This document shows, piece by piece, positions 35,739 to 42,228 of a stretch of DNA of 64,000 nt. The stretch's first letter is position 1. Each line of letters starts with the position of its first letter. The notes beneath the pieces were generated by a model that was not told the DNA's origin, did no database searches, and worked only from the letters and a program-made list of their open reading frames with translations. The position numbers and the translations under genes were made by a program. Source of the stretch: a virus; IMG/VR virus record IMGVR_UViG_3300030012_002528, positions 1-64,000 of that record; one strand, 5' to 3'.

Positions 35739-36443
35739 ATGCCTAGTTACGATATATCTATTAAACAAGAAAACCTAGTTAAACATGGTTGCGAAGTGCC
35801 TGCAGGGTACGTAAGATTAAGCTCAGTGATAGCAAGATTACCTGCATTTAAAAATGAGGAAGATGCAAGAGCAGCAGGCCTAAAAAACTGTGATATGTAT
35901 TCAATGAGCACTGTTAACTCTATTGCTATTTTGGGTACAGGGGGCACAGGTGGTACAGGAACAGGAAATAGAGACTTTACAAATGCTCTTGACATTGCTA
36001 TTCCTCAAGAGGAAGTTGTAAAGTATGGTTGCCAAGTACCAAATGGTTATGTAAGGTTCACATCTGTTTACGGAAGTTTGCCTGTATACGCTACTGAAGC
36101 AGATGCCGTAGGGGACGGACTTAAAAAATGCGACCCTTATCTTGGAGCAGCTAGTGGAGACTTACGGTTAGTAGTTAGTGACCTTGCCCCCACTAATAAT
36201 GGTGCGGTGGAAAAGAAGGTACCTTACTTTGATATTGCAATTAAAAAAGAGCAAATTCTATACAGAAACTGCAATCTTCCAAAAGGATACATAAAACTTA
36301 GCCAAGTATTGGCTTCATTCCCTGTTTACTCAAAAGAAAAAGCAAAAACTGTTTTACCTGAGTGTGGAGGATACCTTCGTGTAAATACAGCAGGTAAAAT
36401 TACTGATGCAAATGTTTCTTTCAATAGACAAATTGTACCTTAA
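35739..36443 (+). CDS. Three-repeat VPAGYVRLSS-domain protein, 234 aa
   Basis: The protein is three copies of a domain of about 55 residues: VPAGYVRLSSVIARLPAF (residues 19-36), VPNGYVRFTSVYGSLPVY (about 99-116) and LPKGYIKLSQVLASFPVY (about 184-201). Each is preceded by a D-I-[AS]-I-[KP] strand with an upstream Cys and followed by a Cys. Linkers are Gly/Thr-rich (GTGGTGGTGTG). The same domain is the N-terminus of the late virion protein at 14221. I infer a structural protein with three docking domains, although it lies outside the late block and on the other strand. Confidence 0.8.
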   Translation: MPSYDISIKQENLVKHGCEVPAGYVRLSSVIARLPAFKNEEDARAAGLKNCDMYSMSTVNSIAILGTGGTGGTGTGNRDFTNALDIAIPQEEVVKYGCQVPNGYVRFTSVYGSLPVYATEADAVGDGLKKCDPYLGAASGDLRLVVSDLAPTNNGAVEKKVPYFDIAIKKEQILYRNCNLPKGYIKLSQVLASFPVYSKEKAKTVLPECGGYLRVNTAGKITDANVSFNRQIVP

Positions 36444-36445
36444 TC

Positions 36446-36748
36446 GTGCCGAGAAAAAAGAAAGACCCTAAAGTAGGGACTGGCAAGAAGCCTAAAGGTT
36501 CTGGTAGAAGGCTTTATACGGATGAGAATCCAAAAGATACTGTTCGTATAAAGTTTGCTACGCAGAAGGATGCTAGAGACACTGTAAAGAAAGTCAAAGG
36601 CAGTGGCAAGTCTTTTTCCAGAAAAATACAAATCTTAACTGTTGGCGAACAACGTGCTAAAGTCATGGGAAAAGATAAGGTGGTGGAAATTTTTAAGAAA
36701 GGCAAGAACAGTGTAAGAAGAAAGCACGGTAAACCAACTAAAAAATGA
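36446..36748 (+). CDS. Small very basic protein, 100 aa
   Basis: A Lys/Arg-rich protein (MPRKKKDPKVGTGKKPKGSG; KKGKNSVRRKHGKPTKK) with a GTG start at 36446, two bases after the stop of the three-repeat protein. The central segment (RIKFATQKDARDTVKKVKGS) is probably a folded helix-strand unit. It resembles the basic genes behind the capsid gene and may bind DNA or capsid. Confidence 0.75.
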   Translation: MPRKKKDPKVGTGKKPKGSGRRLYTDENPKDTVRIKFATQKDARDTVKKVKGSGKSFSRKIQILTVGEQRAKVMGKDKVVEIFKKGKNSVRRKHGKPTKK

Positions 36749-36903
36749 AAGACTGGAGTGTAGACATATCTCTTCATTGGCCACACAACAGATGTGCTTT
36801 GGGGTGGCAATACTTGGGGCCTACAGAAGAGGTATGTTGGCATACAACAGAGATATTTTTATTTATAATCACAATAACAATTAACTTAGAACAAAAAAAT
36901 TAG
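36745..36903 (+). CDS. Small Trp-rich protein with hydrophobic tail, 52 aa
   Basis: The start overlaps the previous stop by ATGA. It has several Trp and His residues (MKDWSVDISLHWPHNRCALG) and a hydrophobic C-terminal stretch (IFLFIITITINL) that could be a membrane segment. No family recognised. Confidence 0.6.
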   Translation: MKDWSVDISLHWPHNRCALGWQYLGPTEEVCWHTTEIFLFIITITINLEQKN

Positions 36904-36908
36904 AAATT

Positions 36909-37076
36909 ATGGCGGATAAGAAAAGAGTTCCAGCACCCAAGGGGTTTCACTGGATGAAAGGTACAGGAGGCAAGTTAAAACTTATGAAAGACCCTTCGAC
37001 TGGATATAAAAAGCATCCTGGTTCTTCCAAATATGCTGAGTTTGGTATCCAAAAAGTCCACAGGAAAAAGAAGTAG
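36909..37076 (+). CDS. Small basic protein, 55 aa
   Basis: A Lys-rich protein (KRVPAPKGFHWMKGTGGKLK; GIQKVHRKKK) starting 5 bases after the gene before it. The sequence 'PKGFHWM..G.L.LM.....Y..H.G....A.F..QK.HRKKK' looks like a compact nucleic-acid-binding peptide of a kind frequent in phages. Function unknown. Confidence 0.7.
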   Translation: MADKKRVPAPKGFHWMKGTGGKLKLMKDPSTGYKKHPGSSKYAEFGIQKVHRKKK

Positions 37077-37169
37077 TGGACCACATACCTAATACAAACA
37101 ATACCCTGGAACTGGATAGACTAATCTACACTGTTACGATTACCTACCATCCAGGGCTAATATATACAC

Positions 37170-37487
37170 ATGGCTACGAACAGTAAGAAATACAACAAGA
37201 AGAACTACAAAAAGTACTGGGGAACTAAGAAGGCCGTTTCTGAACGCTCGGAACGCAACAAGGCCAGACGTATTCTTACAAAGGAAGGCCGTATCAAGAA
37301 AGGAGATGGCAAAGAAGTAGACCATAAGAAGCCCATATCAAAAGGAGGGACTAACTCTAAGAAGAATTTATCAGTCACTACACGCAAAGCTAACAGACGA
37401 AGAGGTGCTGCTATTGCCAACGCAAATAAAAAGAAGAAGACTGGTACTACTAAGAGAAAATCCTCTACTAAAAAGACTAAAAAATAA
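37170..37487 (+). CDS. Small HNH-type endonuclease, 105 aa
   Basis: The HNH core is visible as KEVDHKKPISKGGTNSKKNL (residues about 50-69): Asp-His, a GG turn and Asn, which match the beta-beta-alpha metal motif. The usual flanking CxxC pairs are missing, so it is a minimal HNH. Both ends are highly basic (KKYNKKNYKKYWGTKK; KKKKTGTTKRKSSTKKTKK). It ends the operon before a strong terminator. It may nick DNA in packaging or replication, or be a free-standing mobile nuclease. Confidence 0.8.
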   Translation: MATNSKKYNKKNYKKYWGTKKAVSERSERNKARRILTKEGRIKKGDGKEVDHKKPISKGGTNSKKNLSVTTRKANRRRGAAIANANKKKKTGTTKRKSSTKKTKK

Positions 37488-37517
37488 CCGTTAATAGTCC
37501 CATCGTTATTTAGGTTG

Positions 37518-37547
37518 CACCCTCCCCCGTGGAGGGTGTTTTTTTTT
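37518..37547 (+). terminator. Strong terminator ending the early operon
   Basis: CACCCTCC pairs with GGAGGGTG (37518-37538) and is followed by nine T. Confidence 0.9.
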
Positions 37548-37663
37548 ATGCCCCCTCCCAAAAAATTCACGTTGATGTCGTGTGGAAGTAATATATATTA
37601 CAATACCCCGCTAAAATTTTTTGCAAGGTACCCCCCTGTTGATTTTGCAAGTGTTCGCGTGTA

Positions 37664-37800
37664 GGTTTTTGTGTGGGGGTGGGGGGTGTGTGGAGAGGTA
37701 GGTTTGTGGTGTGTGGTGGTGTGGGGGTGGTGGGGGTGTAGGTATGTTGTTGTTGGTAGTGTTGTTTCTTTGTTTGTGTGGTGGCTCGCTGGCGTGCGCT
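37664..37800 (+). other. G/T-rich strand-asymmetric tract
   Basis: About 130 bases are almost free of C and A on the plus strand, with several runs of five or six G (37675-37679, 37681-37686, 37723-37727, 37732-37736) among GT repeats. It holds no gene. It could form G-quadruplexes. Confidence 0.7.
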
Positions 37801-37854
37801 CGTCTTTTCTTATATATATAAGTTATATTTATTATAATAATAATGTCCTTTTAA

Positions 37855-37886
37855 TTTGGATAATAGAAATATAATTCGTATATTCA
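37855..37886 (+). promoter_or_regulatory. Promoter before the 110-residue membrane protein
   Basis: TTTG (37855-37858), 20 bases, TATATTCA (37879-37886). It lacks the TTAACA repeat. The leader starts with a GGAGGGG motif at 37894. Confidence 0.6.
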
Positions 37887-37939
37887 TACTATCGGAGGGG
37901 ATGTATCCTTTGATATTGTTCTTTGAAATCTTGGTAAGT

Positions 37940-37967
37940 CCTACAGATTGTAGGCAGTATTTTTTTA
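37940..37967 (+). terminator. Leader hairpin with T-run, possible attenuator
   Basis: CCTACA and TGTAGG form a six-pair stem with a three-base loop, followed by CAGTA and a run of seven T, all between the promoter at 37855 and the gene at 37986. GGTAA/TTACC can extend the structure. Confidence 0.5.
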
Positions 37968-37985
37968 CCTACTAAATTTTGAACA

Positions 37986-38318
37986 ATGAAATTACGATAT
38001 CAACTTGCGATGTTATTCGCTACATTATTCCAATTACTTGCTATGACATTCTTAGTCTTGTTTTATGACCTTGTCTTTCATACCTGTAATGACATATCGC
38101 CAACCTTCGCGCTTGGCTCTTTATATTGTCAGATAGTTGCATTGGCTCTGTACTTTGTTGCTGATTACTTACTCTCTAAGAAAGGCGACTCTCAGCAAAG
38201 CGCACCAAAGCCTAAGCGACATTATAAAGAGTGGTCAGAACGTAGATTCAATATCTTGTTTGCGCTCTGTATCTTTGCTTTGTATGTTTGCTTTATGGTT
38301 TTTATTTGTAGCCATTAA
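37986..38318 (+). CDS. Three-helix membrane protein, 110 aa
   Basis: Three hydrophobic helices can be seen (residues about 7-30, 40-62 and 88-107), with a basic loop between the second and third (KPKRHYKEWSERR). It stands alone between its own promoter and terminator. Small three-helix proteins are typical of antiholin or superinfection-exclusion genes, but no specific function is supported. Confidence 0.75.
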   Translation: MKLRYQLAMLFATLFQLLAMTFLVLFYDLVFHTCNDISPTFALGSLYCQIVALALYFVADYLLSKKGDSQQSAPKPKRHYKEWSERRFNILFALCIFALYVCFMVFICSH

Positions 38319-38325
38319 TTGTTAA

Positions 38326-38346
38326 GCCCCCGAAAGGGGGCGTTTG
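38326..38346 (+). terminator. Terminator after the membrane protein
   Basis: GCCCCC, GAAA loop, GGGGGC (38326-38341), then GTTTGTTTA. Confidence 0.8.
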
Positions 38347-38367
38347 TTTACCCTTTAATTTTTAAAT

Positions 38368-38610
38368 ATGTCAGTAATTAACATTTATAAAAACGAAGCG
38401 TTACAATATCGTGATGCCTTAAGTAACGCCATTGATACGCTTGAATCGGAATTAAAAAAGTTAACCGATAGAGCACCTACAGTAATTGAAACCATCAGTG
38501 ATGGAGACCTTTACTTAATCGAGAGTTACGCTGAGAGCATTCGATTGCTTGAAAAGATGATGAAGCAGATAGAGGATAATGTTTCCACGCCTGCTGAACC
38601 TATTATTTAA
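38368..38610 (+). CDS. Small coiled-coil protein, 80 aa
   Basis: A helical protein of heptad character (LSNAIDTLESELKKLTDRAP; YAESIRLLEKMMKQIEDN). It has no promoter of its own and would depend on readthrough of the preceding terminator. It is followed by a terminator. Function unknown. Confidence 0.7.
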   Translation: MSVINIYKNEALQYRDALSNAIDTLESELKKLTDRAPTVIETISDGDLYLIESYAESIRLLEKMMKQIEDNVSTPAEPII

Positions 38611-38615
38611 CGCAC

Positions 38616-38650
38616 TAAGCCTCGCCTTCTGGGTGGGGCTTTTTTTTTGC
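38616..38650 (+). terminator. Terminator
   Basis: AAGCC...GGGCTT closes a hairpin with a GC-rich interior and is followed by nine T. Confidence 0.75.
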
Positions 38651-38659
38651 CTCATCACG

Positions 38660-38690
38660 GGCAAGCCGTGATAAAGAATTGAGGCGAGCG
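38660..38690 (+). repeat. GTGATAAAGA 3'-end repeat, copy 1
   Basis: ATCACGG and CCGTGAT form an inverted repeat that leads into GTGATAAAGAATTGAGGCGAG, followed by an A-run. It is one of six similar elements located after small genes. Confidence 0.6.
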
Positions 38691-38715
38691 AGCGAGAAAA
38701 AAATGACATAAAAAA

Positions 38716-38747
38716 TTAGGATATGTAAGAAAAATTTTGTATACGTG
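38716..38747 (+). promoter_or_regulatory. TATACGTG-type promoter upstream of the first 87-base element
   Basis: TTAG (38716-38719), 20 bases, TATACGTG (38740-38747), continuing TGCGTG. The layout matches the other promoters except for CGTG in place of TTTG in the -7 box. Confidence 0.45.
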
Positions 38748-38793
38748 TGCGTGAGCATTTCTTAACAAATTTTAACGAAATTTATTTGCATAG

Positions 38794-38880
38794 TTTAAAA
38801 TGCCGTCAGAAGCCCATAGAGACGTTTTAAGAGCATTTGGTGTGGTTTTGGATCCATCACACACGAGACTCTGAGTTTTG
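38794..38880 (+). ncRNA. Conserved 87-base non-coding element, copy A
   Basis: This non-coding segment aligns without gaps over 87 bases to 43727-43813, with about 77 percent identity. TTAAAA pairs with TTTTAA around an inner CGTC/GACG stem. A second stem, TCTGAG/CTTAGA, starts at the right end and reaches a little past it. No frame is open across both copies. I infer a structured RNA or leader downstream of the promoter at 38716. Confidence 0.5.
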
Positions 38881-38917
38881 CCCTTAGATGCAATTGTTAA
38901 TAACTTTTTCAATTAAA

Positions 38918-38949
38918 TTTGGATAGGTCAATTATTTTTCGTATACGCG
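38918..38949 (+). promoter_or_regulatory. TATACGCG-type promoter
   Basis: TTTG (38918-38921), 20 bases, TATACGCG (38942-38949), followed by CATACGTGTGC. Its -33 flank TTTGGATAGGTCA resembles that at 43887. Confidence 0.4.
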
Positions 38950-38986
38950 CATACGTGTGCATTAGTGTAATGGGTGTTAAAATGCG

Positions 38987-39052
38987 TTAACATTCCTTAA
39001 CACTTTTTTTATACATAGGATTTGTTTTATCCAAATTGTTTTACTATATTCG
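38987..39052 (+). promoter_or_regulatory. Promoter with TTAACA repeat at the 42-base position
   Basis: TTAACA-N4-TTAACA (38987-39002) is followed, exactly 42 bases on, by TATATTCG (39045-39052). TTTG lies at 39021-39024, 20 bases before the -7 box. It serves the gene at 39094, whose leader contains GGAGGGG at 39063. Confidence 0.75.
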
Positions 39053-39093
39053 TAGAAGAGATGGAGGGGTGGCTTTAACTTAAAAACTGTAAT

Positions 39094-39480
39094 ATGACAG
39101 CGAACGAACGAATACTGACTTGTATCAGTAAAGACTTTCCCGAAGCAATAGTGCAAAGGGCAAAGGAATTGGGTACGACTCTTGTTGACTTTAAAATGGG
39201 GGTTTTTGATGCGGAAACTAATTGCTTGATGGCAACCTTTGACAAGGTCGATGTGGACGATGATTCGATAGTGGTGCAAACGGCTATGACCTTGCAACTG
39301 ATGGAGCACGTAGGCTTTAGAATACAAACGGCTGAGGAGTCGAACTTGACTCTAAAACATCCAACCTTAGTTTTCTTCTTATGCTTTCCACCACAAAAGT
39401 TGATAGACCATGTGCGTGTAGAACTTGACCTTGATGACATACTCAGCAAGGCAATGGATGGAGACGATGACGATGAGTAA
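39094..39480 (+). CDS. Acidic protein of unknown function, 128 aa
   Basis: The protein has an acidic tail (MDGDDDDE) and an alpha/beta core (TLVDFKMGVFDAETNCLMAT). Near the end LKHPTLVFFLCFPPQKLIDH is strongly hydrophobic. The gene stands alone behind an activator-type promoter and before a terminator. No family recognised. Confidence 0.75.
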   Translation: MTANERILTCISKDFPEAIVQRAKELGTTLVDFKMGVFDAETNCLMATFDKVDVDDDSIVVQTAMTLQLMEHVGFRIQTAEESNLTLKHPTLVFFLCFPPQKLIDHVRVELDLDDILSKAMDGDDDDE

Positions 39481-39494
39481 AATTGATGGGGTAT

Positions 39495-39523
39495 GGGGCT
39501 ACCTTAACGGTAGCCCCTTTTAT
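39495..39523 (+). terminator. Terminator
   Basis: GGGGCTACC, five-base loop, GGTAGCCCC (39495-39517), then TTTTATAAAA. Confidence 0.85.
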
Positions 39524-39547
39524 AAAAAAATTAAAAATAAAAAACAG

Positions 39548-39691
39548 ATGAAAAAGTTAGTGTATATTGTTATTGGGTTTATTATTGTAGGCATGGTTTC
39601 TACATCATGTAGTAGAATTAACAGTTGTAAAGGACATCCTGGAATAACGCAGGATTTCGAGAACACCCAACCTAAAGGAGAACATTCTTAA
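39548..39691 (+). CDS. Small lipoprotein, 47 aa
   Basis: A basic N-terminus and hydrophobic helix (MKKLVYIVIGFIIVGMVSTS) end in a lipobox-like VSTSC (residues 17-21), so the mature peptide of about 27 residues would carry a lipid at Cys21. The start at 39548 was chosen because an upstream extension would run through a terminator. Small lipoproteins in phages can block superinfection or act as outer spanins; either would fit. Confidence 0.7.
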   Translation: MKKLVYIVIGFIIVGMVSTSCSRINSCKGHPGITQDFENTQPKGEHS

Positions 39692-39712
39692 AATACGGTT
39701 TTTTTGTTCAAT

Positions 39713-39741
39713 GCCTCACCATATGGTGGGGCTTTTTTTTT
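39713..39741 (+). terminator. Terminator
   Basis: CCTCACCA and TGGTGGGG form the stem (39714-39731), followed by C and nine T. Confidence 0.85.
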
Positions 39742-39746
39742 GCCTA

Positions 39747-39780
39747 ATCACGGCTTTGCCGTGATAAAGAATGCGCCCGA
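39747..39780 (+). repeat. GTGATAAAGA 3'-end repeat, copy 2
   Basis: The inverted repeat ATCACGGC/GCCGTGAT runs into GTGATAAAGAATGCGCCCGA. Confidence 0.6.
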
Positions 39781-39797
39781 AAAACACGAAAAAAAAG

Positions 39798-39818
39798 TTA
39801 TCAACATTGTGTGGATAA
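39798..39818 (+). promoter_or_regulatory. Inverted DnaA-box pair, copy 1
   Basis: TTATCAACA, three bases, TGTGGATAA. The right half is a perfect reverse DnaA box and the left differs from TTATCCACA at one position. The same arrangement occurs at 43336. Confidence 0.55.
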
Positions 39819-39823
39819 CTTTA

Positions 39824-39855
39824 TTTGTTTATGTAAATTATTTTTTGTATTCGCG
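39824..39855 (+). promoter_or_regulatory. TATTCGCG-type promoter
   Basis: TTTG (39824-39827), 20 bases, TATTCGCG (39848-39855). It adjoins the DnaA-box pair. Support is by layout only. Confidence 0.35.
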
Positions 39856-39883
39856 TATACGCATATTTAGATGTTAATTTTTT

Positions 39884-39949
39884 TTAACATTCGTTAACAC
39901 GTTTTTTGTTGCTTTTAATTTGGATAAAAGGAATTTATTACTATCTTTG
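39884..39949 (+). promoter_or_regulatory. Promoter with TTAACA repeat at the 42-base position
   Basis: TTAACA-N4-TTAACA (39884-39899), exactly 42 bases, then TATCTTTG (39942-39949), a perfect -7 box. TTTG lies at 39919-39922. It drives the gene at 39970. Confidence 0.8.
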
Positions 39950-39969
39950 TTGAAGTAAAACGAAACATT

Positions 39970-40680
39970 ATGGCAATAAATAATTATAATTTTAGGACAG
40001 GTAACATAGTACATTCTTTAGATGTTAAACATTCGGCAAATTCGAAAATAGGGAAAGGTATAGTATTGCAAACGTATCATTACAGTATTGAACAGGTAGA
40101 AAATAATGATTTTACCTTGGATGCATTTAACTGTATGGACTGTCCATATAGTTTTAATCAAAACAATGGTAAAAGTGGTAAATGCTATACTCATAAAGGT
40201 ATGCAGTTAATGGGGTTATTATCTAAACTTGAAAGCCTACACAAACAAAATTTGCAAGGTAAGATAAAAGAATTTAATTCAGATAATTTTAGAAAGTTTA
40301 TTTCCCATAAATCAATCAAGACAGTTGACCTTATCCGATTCGGTGCCTATGGCGAAGCGGTTACACTACCTTTAGAAGTTAGGGATACATTATTCGATGT
40401 TAAAAATATTCTAAAGTGCAAAGTTACGTCATATACGCATCAATGGAGAACGGCAAACGAAACCCGTTTCATGGCTTCTACGCATAACCTTGCCGAAATG
40501 CTACAAGCGAAAAGACTAGGTTACCGATGCTTTACCGTAACTTCTGAAGCAATAGAAGATGCTTTTAATTGTCCTGCTTCTAAAGAAAGCGAACGTAAAA
40601 AGACCTGTGTACAATGTGGTCTATGCGATGGTCAAGTTAGCGGCAAACGTAAAAAGGATATCTATATCCTTAAGCACTAA
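39970..40680 (+). CDS. Cys-rich protein, 236 aa
   Basis: Cys residues cluster as NCMDCPYSFN and KCYTHKG (residues 56-80) and as CPASKESERKKTCVQCGLCD near the end. This looks like a metal-binding (zinc or Fe-S) protein. The middle contains TVDLIRFGAYGEAVTLPLEV and YTHQWRTANETRFMASTHN, similar to a conserved protein family of phages and plasmids of unknown function. It has its own activator-type promoter and terminator. Confidence 0.8.
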   Translation: MAINNYNFRTGNIVHSLDVKHSANSKIGKGIVLQTYHYSIEQVENNDFTLDAFNCMDCPYSFNQNNGKSGKCYTHKGMQLMGLLSKLESLHKQNLQGKIKEFNSDNFRKFISHKSIKTVDLIRFGAYGEAVTLPLEVRDTLFDVKNILKCKVTSYTHQWRTANETRFMASTHNLAEMLQAKRLGYRCFTVTSEAIEDAFNCPASKESERKKTCVQCGLCDGQVSGKRKKDIYILKH

Positions 40681-40685
40681 AAAAT

Positions 40686-40718
40686 AGGGCAATTAATTTT
40701 GCCCTTTCAATTCTTTTT
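40686..40718 (+). terminator. Terminator
   Basis: AGGGCAA and TTGCCCT form the stem (40686-40705), followed by a T-rich stretch. Confidence 0.8.
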
Positions 40719-40745
40719 ATTAACTTCAATTTAAATTAAAAAACA

Positions 40746-40940
40746 ATGGGATACAAAACAATATTTTATTACGAAACCTACGATGGCATAAGACATCATT
40801 TCCTAACACGATTTTGCTACCGTCCAAGTGCAACATTGGCTTGGAAACAATTAAAGAAAATGCTTAGTGAGAAGAAAGATAATATTCTCTGTATAGGTTA
40901 TGATATAGGAGATGAAAATATTATTGAAATTAAATCATGA
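40746..40940 (+). CDS. Small protein, 64 aa
   Basis: A compact protein (MGYKTIFYYETYDGIRHHFL; LAWKQLKKMLSEKKD) with a strand-helix-strand look. It ends by overlapping the next start (ATGA). No family recognised. Confidence 0.7.
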   Translation: MGYKTIFYYETYDGIRHHFLTRFCYRPSATLAWKQLKKMLSEKKDNILCIGYDIGDENIIEIKS

Positions 40941-41074
40941 ATATATCAGTTAAACTAAACTATAACGGAAGTATAACTTTATTTGCAGTAGTGCAAGGAC
41001 AGTTAATAAGTAAAGAATATTCTTGTGGAGTAGGTAAAGCGAAAAAACTTTTTCAAGAAAAATTTGGAAATTAG
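40937..41074 (+). CDS. Small protein, 45 aa
   Basis: The start overlaps the previous stop by four bases. The sequence (MNISVKLNYNGSITLFAVVQ, then GKAKKLFQEKFGN) has a beta-hairpin then helix pattern like the gene before it. It ends just within the next promoter. Confidence 0.6.
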   Translation: MNISVKLNYNGSITLFAVVQGQLISKEYSCGVGKAKKLFQEKFGN

Positions 41075-41094
41075 AAAAACATTTTGTAACTTAG
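41063..41094 (+). promoter_or_regulatory. Promoter
   Basis: TTTG (41063-41066), 20 bases, TAACTTAG (41087-41094), followed by AGGAAACAATG. No TTAACA repeat precedes it. Confidence 0.65.
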
Positions 41095-41110
41095 AGGAAA
41101 CAATGAAACA

Positions 41111-41314
41111 ATGAAAAAAGAAATTTATAAAATAGGAACACTACTAAAAGAGACTAAACTATCAAATGCTCAATTAACGAAAGTTATACAGACAAGTATG
41201 GATGACTTAATCCAAGCAGGAGATACAGAAGACGAAGCCCTAGATAGACTATCCAAGATAATGAATATATCAGGAGTCAAAGTAAGGAAAGCATACCTAG
41301 GGAATTTGAAATAA
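41111..41314 (+). CDS. Small helical protein, 67 aa
   Basis: A helical protein (IGTLLKETKLSNAQLTKVIQ; DEALDRLSKIMNISGVKVRK) that could contain a helix-turn-helix, which makes it a possible small regulator. It starts 16 bases after the -7 box. It is followed by a complex structured terminator. Confidence 0.7.
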   Translation: MKKEIYKIGTLLKETKLSNAQLTKVIQTSMDDLIQAGDTEDEALDRLSKIMNISGVKVRKAYLGNLK

Positions 41315-41334
41315 TTTGTTTCGTTGTTCATTTG

Positions 41335-41406
41335 AGCCTTGCTCTCACTAGACCGAGATGCTTTAGATTAGCACGGGGTCTACCGAGGGTAAGGCTTTTT
41401 TTTTGC
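41335..41406 (+). terminator. Branched terminator structure
   Basis: AGCCTT (41335-41340) pairs with AAGGCT (41391-41396), AGACC (41350-41354) with GGTCT (41377-41381) and TGCT (41359-41362) with AGCA (41370-41373), so three helices are nested. Nine T follow. It is larger than a plain terminator. Confidence 0.7.
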
Positions 41407-41436
41407 CACGATAAATCGTGATAAAGAAGTGAGGCA
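41407..41436 (+). repeat. GTGATAAAGA 3'-end repeat, copy 3
   Basis: CACGAT and ATCGTG form an inverted repeat that leads into GTGATAAAGAAGTGAGGC, followed by an A-rich stretch. Confidence 0.6.
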
Positions 41437-41466
41437 AATAAAAAATAAAAAAAACAGGCGTAAAAA

Positions 41467-41498
41467 CAAAGATACGACTTTTTTTTAAATTATCCAAA
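41467..41498 (-). promoter_or_regulatory. Convergent minus-strand promoter 1
   Basis: On the minus strand TTTG, exactly 20 bases, TATCTTTG. The promoter points left into the repeat and the 3' end of the plus-strand gene. Confidence 0.65.
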
Positions 41499-41552
41499 TT
41501 TTTCTTGCGAAAGTTACCAACATATTGTCGCTGAGAATGTTGATAAGTTTTA

Positions 41553-41584
41553 TTTGGATTTTAAATTTATTTGTTTTATATTAG
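41553..41584 (+). promoter_or_regulatory. Promoter
   Basis: TTTG (41553-41556), 20 bases, TATATTAG (41577-41584), then AGGAAACAAATG. The start of the next gene may be the second ATG at 41606, since the first lies only 9 bases after the -7 box. Confidence 0.65.
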
Positions 41585-41593
41585 AGGAAACAA

Positions 41594-41947
41594 ATGAGAT
41601 ATATTATGCAATTAAACACTATTGAAGACTTGAGACATCACGGAGACTTGGCTCTCTTATTACTTAAGATAAGAATGACCTTAACCTATAAGAAGGTAGA
41701 AGGATTCATTGTACACGCTGACGAGGATAAGATAAGTTTTATTCCCGAAGGAGAGTACCATCCAACTCTTTGTAAAAAAGAACTTGCACCCAGTGGTTAC
41801 GAATGGGACGAGGGGAGAGATGTTCTTGAAATTTGTGTAAACTGCGAAGAGAACTACGAAGGATGCGAGCCCACCTTACCATACAATAAACTTGCGGAGG
41901 TATTATGTGGAGGCAAGTTTTACGGAGACGTTGCTTTCGGTAAGTAA
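41594..41947 (+). CDS. Protein of unknown function, 117 aa (or 113)
   Basis: The sequence (LNTIEDLRHHGDLALLLLKI; EGFIVHADEDKISFIPEGEY) shows a helical start and a short beta segment, with Cys pairs (EICVNCEENYEGCEP) that could bind a metal. Start at 41594 or 41606 cannot be decided; the promoter at 41553 leaves almost no leader for the first. A single gene between promoter and terminator. Confidence 0.75.
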   Translation: MRYIMQLNTIEDLRHHGDLALLLLKIRMTLTYKKVEGFIVHADEDKISFIPEGEYHPTLCKKELAPSGYEWDEGRDVLEICVNCEENYEGCEPTLPYNKLAEVLCGGKFYGDVAFGK

Positions 41948-41979
41948 CGCACACTGGTAGCACTGTTTTCGGTTAGAGT

Positions 41980-42007
41980 CCTCACCCAATGGGTGGGGAT
42001 TTTTTTT
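41980..42007 (+). terminator. Terminator
   Basis: CCTCACCC, three bases, GGGTGGGG (41980-41998), then A and eight T. Confidence 0.85.
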
Positions 42008-42030
42008 AACTTTTTTTTTGAAATTTTTTT

Positions 42031-42056
42031 TGTGATAAAGAGTGTGCGCCCGAGGT
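42031..42056 (+). repeat. GTGATAAAGA 3'-end repeat, copy 4
   Basis: TGTGATAAAGAGTGTGCGCC followed by CGAGGTG and an A-run. This copy has no inverted repeat on its left. Confidence 0.6.
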
Positions 42057-42076
42057 GAAAAAAAAAGAGTCCTCCA

Positions 42077-42108
42077 CAAAGATACAACTTTTTTTCGATA
42101 TATCCAAA
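42077..42108 (-). promoter_or_regulatory. Convergent minus-strand promoter 2
   Basis: On the minus strand TTTG, exactly 20 bases, TATCTTTG. The predicted RNA would begin near GGACTC and run antisense through the repeat. Confidence 0.65.
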
Positions 42109-42127
42109 TTATTTTAGATAAATTTTT

Positions 42128-42193
42128 TTAACGTTTATTAACAGCGTGGTAATAAATTAAGTTTGGTATTTCCATTTATTTTAACTAACTTTG
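42128..42193 (+). promoter_or_regulatory. Promoter with TTAACA-type repeat at the 42-base position
   Basis: TTAACG-N4-TTAACA (42128-42143), exactly 42 bases, then TAACTTTG (42186-42193). TTTG lies at 42162-42165, 20 bases before it. Confidence 0.75.
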
Positions 42194-42194
42194 A

Positions 42195-42228
42195 GAGGTC
42201 AACGACCTCGAACGGGGTTGCTTTTTTT
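42195..42228 (+). promoter_or_regulatory. Leader with alternative hairpins, possible attenuator
   Basis: GAGGTC/GACCTC (42195-42209) and the overlapping CAAC/GTTG hairpin followed by seven T (to 42228) cannot form together. The arrangement is that of an attenuator in front of the gene at 42246. Confidence 0.4.

Noticed and set aside
37671-37874. A Gly/Trp/Val-rich 67-codon frame
   Set aside because: It is a reading of the G/T-rich tract and overlaps the promoter at 37855.
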